Shown here piece after piece: positions 47,601 to 60,024 of a DNA stretch of 64,000 nt. Source of the stretch: Hydractinia symbiolongicarpus (Eukaryota > Cnidaria > Hydrozoa > Anthoathecata > Hydractiniidae); contig NC_079879.1 in assembly GCF_029227915.1 (NCBI RefSeq), positions 5,766,001 through 5,830,000 of the forward strand, in the 5' to 3' direction. Position numbers and translations under genes: made by a program. Position 1 is the stretch's first letter. The number at the start of each line of letters is the position of its first letter. The notes under the pieces are model-generated. The model was given only the letters and a program-made list of their open reading frames with translations. It was not told the DNA's origin and did not search any database.

Positions 47601-50584
47601 ACAGCTAATTACAGGCCTGCATTTATTTAGGATAAATCAATCTTTTGAGAGCCCAGTTCAACCTCAGATCAACCTTAGATCAAACCAAGCCACAAAATTA
47701 GTTGATTTACGTTCATAAATAAAACCAGGGTCTGTAATTACGCAGTAAAGTTTCTTTAACGCTTTTATTTGCAATTGTTTCACATAATTAAAGCAATGCT
47801 GAAATGTTTTAATGTTAGCAGAAAAAGCTAAATTTAGATACATTATAAAATGATTGTTTACTAACGTTGACTCTGGAAGAATTTTTTGTATTTGAAACAA
47901 ATGGTTCCTCATACATTTCTTCTTGTGTTCAATTATCAAAGAGTGTGCAGTTTTGAATTTATATTAGTTTAATCGATGATTATGTTTTTCTAATTAGGAA
48001 TATATAAGAATTCTATAATGTAACAGGAAATTCAACTATTGACAATTATCTAATACTAGCAGAGTTTGGATTTTCTGAATAGCTGAAAACTACATAAGTT
48101 AAAAATAAAAATAAGTTAAAATATTATTATTGTTGACTTTTCTGCATGGTATTGTCAGCTTGCAGTAAAATTATGAAGTGTGACAGTGAAGCATGAAAGA
48201 AAAACCAAAAAACTAAAAATTATTTTTTTAAAAAAAAACCAAATACAGCATGTATATATGTTTTACAATCCAAGATTCCATTTGACATGTTTGTAATTGT
48301 AAATCACATTTTTTTTTCAGATAAATTGAAGTTGCAGGGGGAAGAAATTCTTCGCAAGCATGCGCCAGAGAAAAACAAATCAAGCTGGATAAATGCACAT
48401 AACGTTTTCTGGATGGTTTCAGCAATGGCTGTGTTTTATTATACAGACTTCTACATGGCATTGAGATATGATCCCAGAGTCGTCAAGTGAGATATTTTAA
48501 AACACCATCCTGAAATGTCAAGCCTATAGCAAGCAAAATATTTTGGCACAGGAGGGGGAAGGAATTGAGGTGGGGTAGGGAATGTCTTTTCTAGGATTTA
48601 CCCTGATTTTCAAAATTAATAGTGTACAAAATGTGGTAATGTATTATAAGATCTTGTTGATAATTAAGGAAGACAAGTACTTTTTTTATCATACAAATTT
48701 GTCAATGATTATTTACCCAATTGCCCCTCACCCTCGTTTCCACAGAATTTTAATGCCTCAAATTGTTTAAGGTATTTTTTGTACACTATATGTCATATTG
48801 TTTGTTTTATAACAACACATACCACTGTGTTGGCTATAAAAGTTTGAACTACTTCATGTTTTTTAACAAACGCTATGAGAACAACTAAAAAAAAGAAGTA
48901 TAAGAGAAGCAGTATTTATTAATTGTAAATATCTTCAATTTCAATTTTTTAGACACTACCTCTATCCTGGTTTGTGTTGTCTTGGTGCATCAGTGTCAAT
49001 TGCTTTGTATTTAATCGGCTACTATCATTACTACTTGGGGATTGCTGATTATGAGAATCATTCACCTTATGCAGTCCCTTTGTCTACCATCTTGTTCTTT
49101 ATTGCAATGTTATGGTAACTATTTAAATTATTATTTATTACGGTTTACATTCTTTTTTATATAAGAAAGCAACCACACTATGTAGCATGTCAAGAACAAA
49201 CCCAGACTGAGTCCTTGAACACTAAAATATATAGAATACATTTATGATGACAATTTTCATGAATTATATTAATTTATATATATATATTCTTTAAGAAAGG
49301 CGCTAGCAGGTTCTGACTGGCTAAAATAAAACAGCTGGTATAAGGGAATGTATTTTCACATAACGAGTAAAAAAAAAATGTCATTTTGTCGCTTATATAT
49401 ATATCAGGTTAATTTACTTATGTTAAACTTATGCTCCAGACAAAATCTTTGAGAGAAGATTTAATTGTTAGACACATGACAAATATATATCAAAGGCTTC
49501 ATCGATCTTTCTTATTCTCTTACCCTCATTATTTGTCTACAGAAAACAGTGTAAAGGGCAGTTACATCATTTTCTGCTGGTGTCCGCTAATTAGAAACAA
49601 AAAAGTTTAAAACAATTTCATTTTTAAAAATATGGCCGTAAATAGGATTGTCCGCTAAACATTTTTCTGCATTTTAGAAAGTTTTTTAAGACTGACCAGA
49701 ATTTACCGGTTTAATAAAATCTGTACGTTGATCAGAGGTTTCCGTTTGAAACTGAAAAGCGATAAAATGCACATTTTACATGAAGATGTTTTTTTTTATC
49801 AAAAAATACTCTTTGAATGTCTATTGTCGCACGTACGGCTTCATCAGTTGACAAAGTATATTATAAAGCTTATTTTTTGCAATACAAGAATAGCTTGTAC
49901 ATTTTGATTTCCCGCAGTCACGCTGCGTGAATTTTACCATAAGTAATGTATACATGTTGCAAGGCCATCCTTTACTCTGCGCTACAGTAGAAACATTCGA
50001 CATGTGACGTATAACGAAGTTAATCTCACCGAAATCTATTTTGCAAACAAGTTATTTTTAATGATGTATTTTGTTTTTCTGTTCCGTAAAATACACTATT
50101 CTCGATAACGACAAATATTAGAACAGGTTTGTATTCCCTCATAAAATTAGGTCTTCTTAGCCTGAAAATTACACAAAAAATCTCGTTGCAGGTACCATCT
50201 TAGTTTAACGTCAACTGAATAGAATTGGTTAAAAGTACATGCAAAGTTAAATCATGAGCAAAATTATCTTATTAAGACGTCTCCACACGGAAAATCTAAT
50301 TAAAACGTCTCTACAAGGGAATCTCATTAAGACGTCCCTACAGGGGAATTTCAAAGTCGTCTCTACAAGGGAATCCCATTAATACGTCTCTACAGGGGAA
50401 CCCCATTAAGACGTCTCTACAGGGGAATAAACCCGAATAGACAAAAAAAAAATTAAAAAAAAAATTATTTTCTTTTTCCAGCTTATGTGTAGCGCTGTGG
50501 CCAGTATGGAGTGTTTTGACGCCGTTTATTCTCTTTACACTGTTCATGGGTACCATCTTCCTGTTCACAATAATACCAGTTTGA
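41643..50584 (+). CDS. TMEM128: Transmembrane protein 128
   Basis: Small four-pass membrane protein of unknown molecular role, conserved in animals. Exons 41643-41718, 48321-48486, 48953-49114 and 50482-50584 join in phase to 168 residues (human 165). Exon 1 codes a soluble N-terminus (MAAQSEALSKSFSHF). Exon 2 holds the family block NAHNVFWMVSAMAVFYYTDF (TM1). Exon 3 has TM2 (CCLGASVSIALYLIGYY), the Tyr-rich loop with GIADYE, and TM3. Exon 4 has ALWPVWSVLTPFILFTLFMG (TM4) and a short C-terminus. Intron 1 is 6.6 kb and hosts the element at 42250-47597. Intron 3 has a 30-bp tandem repeat near its acceptor. Linking exon 1 to exon 2 across the long intron rests on phase and length agreement. Confidence 0.88.
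42711..43900 (+). repeat. Satellite array, about 117-bp unit, 10 copies
   Basis: Each unit contains GTACGGCTAGCTAAAATAAG, GTACGGCTGGACCATATTAA or the AAAATATT variant, GTACGGCTGGGTCCTATCGT, and a spacer with ATAAGAAACATCTTCAAATG. Copies alternate between ACCATATT and AAAATATT subtypes in the first half. That suggests a two-unit higher-order period of about 234 bp. The GTACGGCT core recurs three times per unit. Confidence 0.9.
44012..44446 (-). CDS. Unrecognised element-encoded protein B
   Basis: 144-codon frame starting ATG at 44446, 18 bp after the stop of the next gene upstream. It has a mixed hydrophobic middle (FTTFDFIDIFLLQLLAF) and an acidic C-terminus ending SDTDSDIY. No family recognised. 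It may be a separate gene or a terminal exon of the preceding one: a GTAAGC donor motif lies just after that gene's TAA. Confidence 0.4.
   Translation of the reverse strand: MKFICSEASFIRSYCCATVNDETFDKSIATIIRSRQYRSNMERMSLAASRKEALAKFLPSIFLNCLAIGLRVTLTDFKQNWPVSIPATSKSLFTTFDFIDIFLLQLLAFRYIASRSDRSVTDLVLEMQTLENVSNQSDTDSDIY
44465..45590 (-). CDS. Unrecognised element-encoded protein A, two exons
   Basis: Exons 45251-45590 and 44465-44931 join through a GTTAGT donor and TTTCAG acceptor in phase, giving 268 residues from the ATG at 45590. The N-terminus is basic, then come GSFCCVLAFNSPTDFDNQ, DLVFLVLPYGVLLIDINEV, a helical Leu-rich segment (EVLFGLLNKRNIL) and HFSCLVESDETLFVKEIA. I see no DDE, Rep, tyrosine-recombinase or polymerase motif. 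An overlapping frame just upstream (GDFDSDKKKQREVGTEEQ, about 45600-45660) and an exon-like piece at 46183-46236 (MMENDKKKEEPNKAAKQC, GTGAGT donor) suggest a longer 5-prime part that I could not join in phase. Confidence 0.5.
46620..47160 (-). repeat. Inverted copy of the satellite array, 4-5 units
   Basis: Units CAGCCGTACCTTAATATGGT, AGCCGTACCTTATTTTAGCT and AGCCGTACCTAACTTAATTT with a TTTCTTATATGATAGGACC spacer are the reverse complement of the left array, with more divergence. The array is about half as long as its partner. A loop between the arrays holds the coding region. Confidence 0.85.
50276..50430 (+). repeat. Tandem repeat ATTAAGACGTCTCTACAGGG
   Basis: About five to six copies of a 26-30-bp unit with core ACGTCTCTACAGGGGAA. 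It lies in TMEM128 intron 3, about 50 bp before the last acceptor. Confidence 0.85.
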
Positions 50585-53500
50585 AGCGAATGTTTGAAGA
50601 TCGAATTATTCCGTGTGTTGCATCTTTATGAAGAAAGTCAAGGAACGGAAACTTGCTGTTCATCTACAAGATTATTATTTGTTTAAGTTCGTGCTAACAG
50701 ATAAGACAGCAATTACGCTTAGATTTTTGTCACGTTTCCTCTGAAATGTTGACAAGAAATGACGACATTTTATATGTGGTTGGTTGGACATAGTTATTGA
50801 AAGGTTAAATTGTAATATTTATTCGTTTGTTTCAATTGAATTTAAAGAAACACAGAAGGTTTTATTCGGTTTTACCACCGGCTCTGTTCTGCATGTTTTA
50901 AAAAAAACTTTTCGTTTAAAATATTTTTATCCTATACAAAATACCTTACTAGAATTTTAATCAAAATTGATACAGGCAACTTTATTCACAGGGCTCTTTT
51001 TTCTTTTTTTGGATCAGAGCTGCACAAATTGTTATAGATCTAATTAGCGATAGATGAATTTTAGATAACCGTCGCCACGATGCGGGGAGAAATCTTTAAT
51101 ATTAGCTTTCATATCTTTCGTATTTTTAAGTGTAACCGCATTACATTCTCTTTTCCTTCTATCTTTTTGTGATACAACAGTATTGAAATGCAACTTTTCC
51201 CTACTGTGTCCGCGCATTTTGCTGTAATAAAACTCTAATAAAACATTTACCCTTTCGAAAGAAAACAAGATTGCATCATTTTGTTAAGGAATCGTACAGA
51301 ATATACTGTATGTCAAAAATTAGAATTTAAAATTCTTTTTGTGTTTTTACAAGGTGCATGTTACCATGCAACCTCGTTCCCAGCGCCTGTTGTCTCTTTT
51401 TTATCTCAAGACGGCGAGACGAACATTTTCGTATCGCCGTCCGATGTTGGAAACACTACGGGGACGAGGTTGGTTACCATGGGGTTAATTGAAAAAGTAC
51501 GTACCTGCTGAAGGGGAGAAGTGTGTAAAAGCTTCAAGGGTGAGTAACCAACAACTGATGAATTTAGCTCGTACTTTTAAGACCCTCCCTCTCCTACTAC
51601 CGTCGCAAATCATCCCGGTGAACAGGATTTCCGGCTTCAATGAAAAGTCTATATTAACCTGAGAATTGTAGTAACAAAATCAAAAGTGAGAATATTAAAG
51701 ACTCGTTTCCATTCGACTGCAAAGCTAACAAGTTTTTGGCGTGTAAACACTTTGATAAAACTATACATCAGAATGTTATGTGTGGTTGATGATTAGGGAC
51801 GTGTAGTATGACGTGAAAATAAAACAGCAGCAGTCAGCGTAAATTGCATGAGAAGTCGGTTGATACCTTGCACAGTCACAACATACTCTCTAATATTACA
51901 AGAGGAAATTTGAGTAAAACGAATTCAAGGTTTTCAGCTTTAAGATTTTTAAACAAACAAAATTCACAATTACAAAAATTGGAGGCCTTAAGAGTTATGA
52001 GTCAGATCAACAGCTAATCGGATAAACAACAGTCATATATTTGTTTTTTACATCATTTAATTCCGCGGCATTTAACATTTAAAAGTGGAAATCAACGTAA
52101 TGGAATTTTACGATGACCCTGAAGGGACACATCACTATACAGCAATGCGCACTTCTTTTCCAACACTGCGTCTAAAGCTTCCCTCCCCCCCCCCCCCCCC
52201 CCCCCACAAACACACACACTTTTTTTGCCAAGAAGTGATGTTTTTTAAGGTTATCATGTGTTTTAAACAATTATTAATTGATCGATACATGCAAATGCTC
52301 TGTATGAGATCAACAGAAAGCGAGTATTCGGAAAATTTACAAAGGAGGACTGGTAGTTATCATATAATATAGCCTCTCTCTGCATTATCTTTAGTTTGCT
52401 TCGATGTTACTATTGTTTATTTTGAAAATATATCATACATAAAATATGGTGTTCCTATATTTCTATATATATTCTCCTGCATTTTGTGAAGGCTTTCGAG
52501 TGCAATATTTCCGTATTCAGTGTAGGCCTAAAGTTTAAAAATTTTCTTCGCCCGTCGGCCACAGCCATGGTCGGGCCTCTTGTAATACTGAATAATTTAG
52601 CCCCTCCACTTTCAAAATTGCTTCGCCGGGTCTTTGGACTATTTATATAATGATTCCAAGTAGCTGGTAATAATTTTGTACAAGTTTTAACAATCATTTC
52701 CATGTTGATATTGAAACGTAATGATTAGATGTACAAGGCAATCTCGTCCCCAGGGCATCTTGTATCTTTACTGACCCCGGGACGGCGATACGAAGTAGAT
52801 ACTTTTTTTTGTAATCAATGACAAGAGGAACGCTTGTGGAAGTGGGATTGCGACAATGGAAATTTTCTCATATATATTTCGGGGACCAGACAATTATTCC
52901 AAAATCCGCGAAATGTGTGTGTGTGTATGTGTGTAATCAAAAATGTCCACAATGCTATCAAGTGACACTTCGTTCAATCATACAGCATAAAAAACTCAAG
53001 TAGTTATTTTTATAAAATAACACAATTTTACATAATATAGAACATCTTATATTATGTACACATTGTCTTGAAAAACCAAAACTAATTACATTAGAAAAAC
53101 AGGACAAACACTTGTTATATCCCCTAAAATTTAATATATTTTAAATATATCTTATTCAAGGAAACAGACGTTAGATAATTTAAATCACAACGAAGAAGAA
53201 CAAATAAGGAGGCCATTACACAAAATTAAAAATTACAAATTCTGAATTCGGGAAGTTCATGTCTTTGTTTGCATGGAGCATACTGAACACAACAACAAAT
53301 GATACCCCATAACAAAAGTTTATTACTGAACATGGAAAATGCGAGAAAACTTCCCTGGTAAAATTATTTGAATGTAACAAAAAACTAAGTCGTAATTTTA
53401 CTGTAGAAAACTAAATATTTTTATTAATTTAAGAAGAGTCTCTTCTTTAAACATTCAATTCATTAAGTTCTCACGCTACGAAATATAGCTACGCATTGAA

Positions 53501-53672
53501 GCTACGCTCTATAGTTACTTTTGTTTGTCATAAAAGTCAGCTAACAAAATGATAAATAAGAAAATAAGCAGAGGTAGCATGCTTCGCTAATTGCTGTTGA
53601 AGGAATGCGCAAATTTCATTGAAACGCAGATAGCCAGCTCTACGATAGCTAAAGTGGTGAGGTTCGACAAAA
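50585..53672. other. Intergenic between TMEM128 and beta-TrCP
   Basis: No gene recognised. It contains a small palindromic MITE (51358-51483), a run of about 25 C near 52185, a related CTCGTCCCCAGGGC motif at 52744 and a GT microsatellite near 52916. The short frames here have no recognisable content. Confidence 0.45.
51358..51483. mobile_element. Small palindromic MITE
   Basis: The ends TTACCATGCAACCTCGTTCCC and GGGGACGAGGTTGGTTACCA are imperfect inverses around about 80 bp containing ACGGCGAGACG and its near-inverse CGTATCGCCGT. Partial relatives occur at about 14790, 15930-16007, 23516 and 52744. It is non-coding. Confidence 0.55.
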
Positions 53673-56600
53673 TTAAGAAGTCATGTACGGGTAAGAACGA
53701 GAGTTTGATGAACTCTTGATATTGTCTTGTGGAACATCTAAAAAGTCCCATATTAGAATAGTATCATCATGTGAACTGCTTATGACTTGGAAATCGTCGA
53801 ATTGAAGTCGAAAAACGCGACCGGTGTGTTCCTATGAATAAAACATAATGCGTGAAAACAATGAACTTAACAAGCAAACAAACATAACAAATAAGGAAGG
53901 ATCTGCTGATTGGAACTCAACAGTAATGTATACTTACAATCAATGTGCGAATGCAAAGAGAAGCAGGAGGTGTCCGGGGATCTAACGCAGCTTGTAAATC
54001 CCATACTTTTATTTTACCATCGTACGCACCACTGACGATATGTTTAGAATCAAATCTAATGCATCTGAAATAAGAAGAATTTTAACGGTAACTGTGAGAA
54101 AACTTTATATTAAAGATGCAGTAAAAGAAGTGAAGCTTGTGGATTAGCTGACTGAAAATATTATGCCACTAACAGTAAAGCTGGTACAAACATCCATGAT
54201 TTTGCTGATTACAAATGTAACTGCCCATCTTGTAGTACAATGTCTTATTTCTCAATGACGAAAAAGAAGTCGACGAGAAAAAAGTAAGTACTGGAAAGTG
54301 AATACGTAAGAAAGATTGTCAAATATGTTTTCAACTCATGCTTTGCCAATATTTTGTCTTATCTCAAAAACGACTGCAGAATGCCAACTATCCATTACGT
54401 AATCATTCTTTGTAGCTTAAAAACGTATTTATAACAGCATTGTTGCCATTATAGGAATGTGCCAATTTGTTTTTTGTTTCTGCCCGACAAGAATAAATAT
54501 CAACTTCTTTTGTAGCCGCGTAATTAAAATCAATTAAAATCTTCTCGATTACCTGACGAGCTCTTCGTGTCCTTCCAATGTGCGTAAACACGTTCCTACC
54601 TCGATGTCCCATAACCTATAAAAATTATGATATTGTTTTCAACGGAAATAATTAATAATTCACAATGACGGAAATTACTTTAAAAAAACAGCTGAAGTCA
54701 TTAAACAGTACTTCAACAAAAATAAAAAGTTAATCGCGCCTAAACTAGAATGATGACCCTGGTAATTTATACGTTGGAACGTGCCCTAGATTTTCTCATA
54801 GGCTGCAATGTAATCGAGTTAATGTTACCAGTATAACGGTACCGACAACAAAAGAAACTAAGGCCACACATGTGTTGTAAGGTATTGCAATAAAGAATTA
54901 GATGAGAAAAGAAAGGCAAAAAAATTAAAGCCAACCTTATAGTAAAATCAGAGGATCCGCTTACAACCAAAGTTGCTCTGTATTGCAGACAAGCAATTCC
55001 TCGTCTATGACCATTTAATGTTCTTACAAATTCACACGTTCCTGTGTTCCAAACCTGTCATGAAAACAGTTACCAACGTTATTATGTGACGTATATTGAT
55101 AAGAATAAAAAGCTAATAAAAAACAGATTAAAAGAGATTTACACAGCATATAGCTTTAGTTTTTCTAAACAAAAATGTCTGAAAGTCACGGTGAGCTTAA
55201 TTAAAGGTTTGACAAAAAGTCTATTTATAAGATATTTCAAGCGTCAAAATATGGGCTTCTTTTCTAAAAGGAAGTTGGTTATTTTCTAATATGATTTAAC
55301 TTCAGGAAGCTTGTTTACTTGATGTGGTTTAAACTGAACAGACGTATCCTCTCACTCAATTAAATTAAGGCTCAATTGAAGCTTCCTTAATGTTTTTTAT
55401 AAATTAACATAGTTTCAAACAAACTAAACATGACAAGATCGATGACGTCGTCACCACATCACAACTAAATTTGATAAAAAACTGACTTAAAAAACACAAA
55501 AAGTGTTTGTTTTTTTGGAAAGCTAAAGTTGTTGTTTTTTTAATGCAAGAAATTTCTTCATTAGTTTTGAACACCAAAAAAAAATTTTTGCTTCCAAATA
55601 TAATAATTCTCACAATAACCCAACATGTTAGAATTTAATCACTTCGTATTCCTGCAGGTGAAAAAAACTTTTACCAACCTTAATTGTTCTGTCTCCTGAT
55701 GCAGACACGATGTATTTATCATCAAAGTCAACAACATTAACAGCCGCTCTGTGTCCGACCAACACTCTCCGTAGTGTAATGTCAGTAGGTGATTGCAAGT
55801 CCCACACAGCGATCGATCTATCCTTAGAACATGTAATCATAATCCCATCTTGAAAACGTAAATGAAGAACAGCTTCGCAATGATGTATTAGTGTGTTTAA
55901 CATTTCGCCAGTGTGTACATCCCATATTCTTCAAAAGATAAATATTAAAAGTATACATTTCTTGCTAGAACTCGTCTATGGTCTGAAAAATTTTGTTCAA
56001 CTTTGCTATTCATTAAAAAAATTATCTTAAAAAGTTGGATGTAAGCTTTAATGTTTTTAATTTACATTTAAACCCACAAAGTGGTTTAAACGTGATTCCC
56101 ATAGGTGTATATATATTCTTTGCGTCATTGTTTCGAATCCATACCTTACTGTTAAACCCTTTCACAACAGAACTCTGTTTGGTTTGAGATGATTCTGACT
56201 TATAGATAAAGACCAACATCATGAATAATTTATTTAACAAAAACAAAGAGTCATGATGATGATGCATACTAACAGTTTTAATTCAGACAGGACATTTATG
56301 TTTTATGTTATGCCTTCAACACATACAGTTAGAAAAAGTAAAAATAATTATATTTTAAACTGAACTAAAATACATACAAAGTGATTTGCCACACTGTTTT
56401 CTTAATAATGAATTTAATAGAAATGAATATACCTAACAGTAGCATCACTAGATCCAGTAACAATGATTCGTTCATCATATTGAAGGCAAAGAACAGAACC
56501 TGTATGTCCATGTAAGACCTGAGTACAGTCTAAAGATTTTCGATCCCATAACTATGGTAAAAATATCGAAAAGAAGATGTCAAGCACAGATAATCTTTTA

Positions 56601-59600
56601 ATTTTAGTTCAGGAATCAGACTAGAATAATGCCTAAAACAGCCTAACAAAACAACAATATATAATCACTACTTAACATTAGCAAGTTGTGCTCAATAAAT
56701 GTTACTAAATATGGATGACTGCTACTTACCTTAATTGTATTATCCCTAAGACCACTAACTATTTTTTCATCATCGTACTGGAGACAGTATACACCTTTAA
56801 TGTTTTCACTTCTACAGTGTATTTTTAGAAGACCATGTCTACCAGACCTCCAGTTTGATTCTAGTCTCTAGAGAATGAAGCCATAAAATTAATGCTATAT
56901 TCCACTTCAAGAAAACTTTCCCCGAAAAGGGTATGAACAGAACAGAAAATCTACTGCTAACAATTTCGACTTATATTATTGTACACATTTAAATACAGAA
57001 GGTAAACAAACTTTGCACAATTCTCACTAAATAAAATAATCTGATTGGCTAACTAATTTTCTACCCGTCATTTATGCACAAAACGCGTTTTAACTATTAA
57101 AATTTCTACAATTTAAGTTAAGACCAGTATTGATTAGCCATAAATTCAAATTTCATCCCCACTTTTTTAACCAATTCACACTTGAAGTACATTATTCTGG
57201 GATTTCCAGTGTGTTAAGAGTCCTTAAAAATTATTGTTGCCAAGATAAACTACAACAAAATATATTTACATTAATGTCTTGGACAATCTTTGGATAAAGT
57301 GTCCTGTAGTATACATGATCAGATTTTTGTGATGGTCTGTTCATGGAGTTAATCCTAGAAATAATACAAAAATATTTATAATAACCCCCACAAAATAAAA
57401 CAACAATTAAAAAGTTGCACATAACATTGTTTTTAAAAAAATTAAACAAATAAACATTTTTTACACACAAATGTCAAAAGTGAATAGAAACAAACCATTC
57501 TCTTCGTTCCCCTAATCCTTTCCACAATGGATCGTGTAACACTTTTCTATGTATTAATTTCCGCCACAGCATACCGTCAGCTATGACGCGTTGCCATTCT
57601 TTACAAACAGATTCAGCAGACCGTAGTGAGTCTGCATCCAAGTAAGATAAGATTTTTTCAGCTACAGGCTCCAGTCCTTTAGCTACAAAAGCAATTTAAG
57701 TTGCACCATAAAGATGAGTAAAAAACCAAATACTGTCTATTTTATGAACACAAGAGTTTAACATAAAAAGATATTTATAAAAGTAAATATTTTAAATTTT
57801 AACAATTTAAATACAAATAATTTTTTGCTAGAACACAAACAAGCTGAGTGTTTTTGTTAATAATGAAAGTGGGTACTATTTTGAAGTGTTTGCCAAACTA
57901 CTATCAATAGAAATGTAATTAAATATTAAAATGATAAAAAGCTATAGGTGTGCACAGCAAAAACAACTTTTTATAGTCTATCCTTTTGCAATAAGAATTC
58001 AAATATTCAACTCAGTTTTTTAAAGCTGTTGTTGTTGCTTCCACAGTTTTTCTTTTTGAAAAAACTTCAATTAATAAAGTCTTAGCCATGAATACTAACC
58101 GAAATAACAATACATTAGTCAAAATTTTTAACTATATTTAAACCTATTGAAAAAAGGCCAAATTTTTAAATCAAATTTATATTATTAAATTTCGGATAAG
58201 CTATTATAACCATGTTTTTCTATAGGCGATGCTTGGTTGGCAATACAGCAGGTTAAGACTAATGCATCACTTAGCATTACATGCTTTATGTCAAAAAAAA
58301 AGGGGAAGAATGGTAAATTCTGCATCAAATTAAGAAAGTTTTAGGTATAGGTGTCTGTTGTGAAGTTATGCAAATAATTTAAATTTTGCTACATCAAAAT
58401 TTATGCTTTCATTAAATTAAAAAACTAAAGTTAATCATCAGTGGTATATCCAGACTATTTACGATAATCTTTGAAATAGGACAACAGTAAGTTTTTTATG
58501 TTCATATTTTTATTTGTTGTACTGCTCTTGCTTCAAACTGTCATGGTATATGTCAGACAAGTGCATATTTAACTGTGACATCCACAAAGAAAGGGAAAGA
58601 AAAACAATGTATATCCATGTCCATGAAACACACTTATTGTGTACCAAGAGTGTATATTTAATCATTTTTTATGAGTCTTATCTTTCTAAAAGAACAGTAA
58701 AGCGAAAGAAAAACATAATTGAATAATTTTTTAAAAAAAACCTGTTTCTTTAATAATTTGACTTCCTCTTTTTGTAACAACCCAGCCAGAAAAGTAAAAA
58801 AAAATTTTTATAGATTTCAAATAAGATAAAGTGAGGCAGATATAAATTAGCAAATTTAAATTTTCTTTAGTAAAATACATAATTTGTAGAAAAAGTTCAA
58901 ATCGAGAATTTGTACCCTGAAGACTATGAGTTATTTTTGAAGCAACAGAAATTTGGGGTTTTGTACTGGAATTGTCATTGAATGCATTAAATATGTTATG
59001 TTGCATCAAGAAGTCTCTACAAAAACTGGTTTGTCTATTAGTCTATTTGTTATCTTTGTAATTTTCAAATCAAAAGAAGTAAATTTGTTTCCAGGACCAC
59101 AAACGACTTAGTACCACTTAGCCTCATCCTCTAAAACTTCTTTACACTTATGATATGCAGACAAAGGGGTCCCTTGTTATCTAATATAGATTTTTATCTA
59201 GAGCTGACTTTCATGTAAACTCTCACTTAATGAAAAAGTTTAAGCCAGTTGCAAGGTTTTTTGGGGATTATAACTCAAGCTGAATTGCAACACTTTGAAA
59301 CTGCCTTTTCGGTCCCTCCTGGAAACAATTGACAGGCCTCTTGGAATGATGTGAATAAACCTCACAAAATATAAATCATGGCTAGGTGTTTGGCACATGT
59401 TTCAAACAAAATGCATATATTGGGTTAGACATTAACCCCAATATTAAGGTAGCTAATGCTATAACCATTAAAGTAATACATATTAACAGGCAAGATAGCC
59501 GTTTTGATTGAAAGTGATGACAAAACCAATGGTTTGCTACTTTAAAGTAATTAACAAAATTATAGCAACTAGCTATGCTTCGACTGTCTAGCTATATATT

Positions 59601-60024
59601 TATTTCCCCCTTCACCAGCTAGCCAGCTGCTAAAAATTTGTTTAGGCCATTGTCAAATCAAAAGTTTCTGTGTATACTGATGACCTTTAGTTATTTAAAG
59701 ACACGATGACAAACTCTAGCTACCTGGTAAATTAGATATAAAGTCTCTTTGAAGCATTGGCTTTAAAAAAGTATTTATATGACCATGTTGGAAATGTGTC
59801 ATACGCAGTAATAGGTCTTCTATAAAGTCTACTTGGTCTTCTGGAGACCATGAATCAAAATTTTTAAAACATTTTTCCTTTTCAAGTTCGTATCTTTCGC
59901 TACTAACATGTCTTAGCGATGAAAGGGATGTAATCTCTATATCAGCCATTCTGTTTTCAGCGTCTGTAATCATTTCATCGGATGGAATAGTGTCTGTCAT
60001 TACTGGTGCCATTTCAAAATCCAT
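53673..60024 (-). CDS. FBXW11: beta-TrCP F-box/WD40 protein
   Basis: Substrate receptor of SCF ubiquitin ligase; it binds phosphodegrons of beta-catenin and IkappaB-type targets. Ten exons in phase: 59724-60024, 57496-57682, 57270-57354, 56730-56867, 56433-56551, 55679-55928, 54936-55054, 54553-54615, 53938-54064, 53673-53831. They give 515 residues (human FBXW11 542, BTRC 605). The dimerisation D domain is at about 53-99 ([35 protein letters not shown]). The F-box is at about 103-150 ([33 protein letters not shown]). Seven WD40 repeats follow, including [42 protein letters not shown] and the terminal [14 protein letters not shown]. Invertebrates usually have one gene ancestral to FBXW11 and BTRC, so the symbol marks the family. 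Exon 2 uses a weak GTTTGT donor. Introns show nothing further recognised. Confidence 0.96.

Noticed and set aside
47664-47939. 91-codon minus-strand frame next to the TMEM128-intron element
   Set aside because: Coding-like length but no motif, no splice partner and lies outside the element ends.
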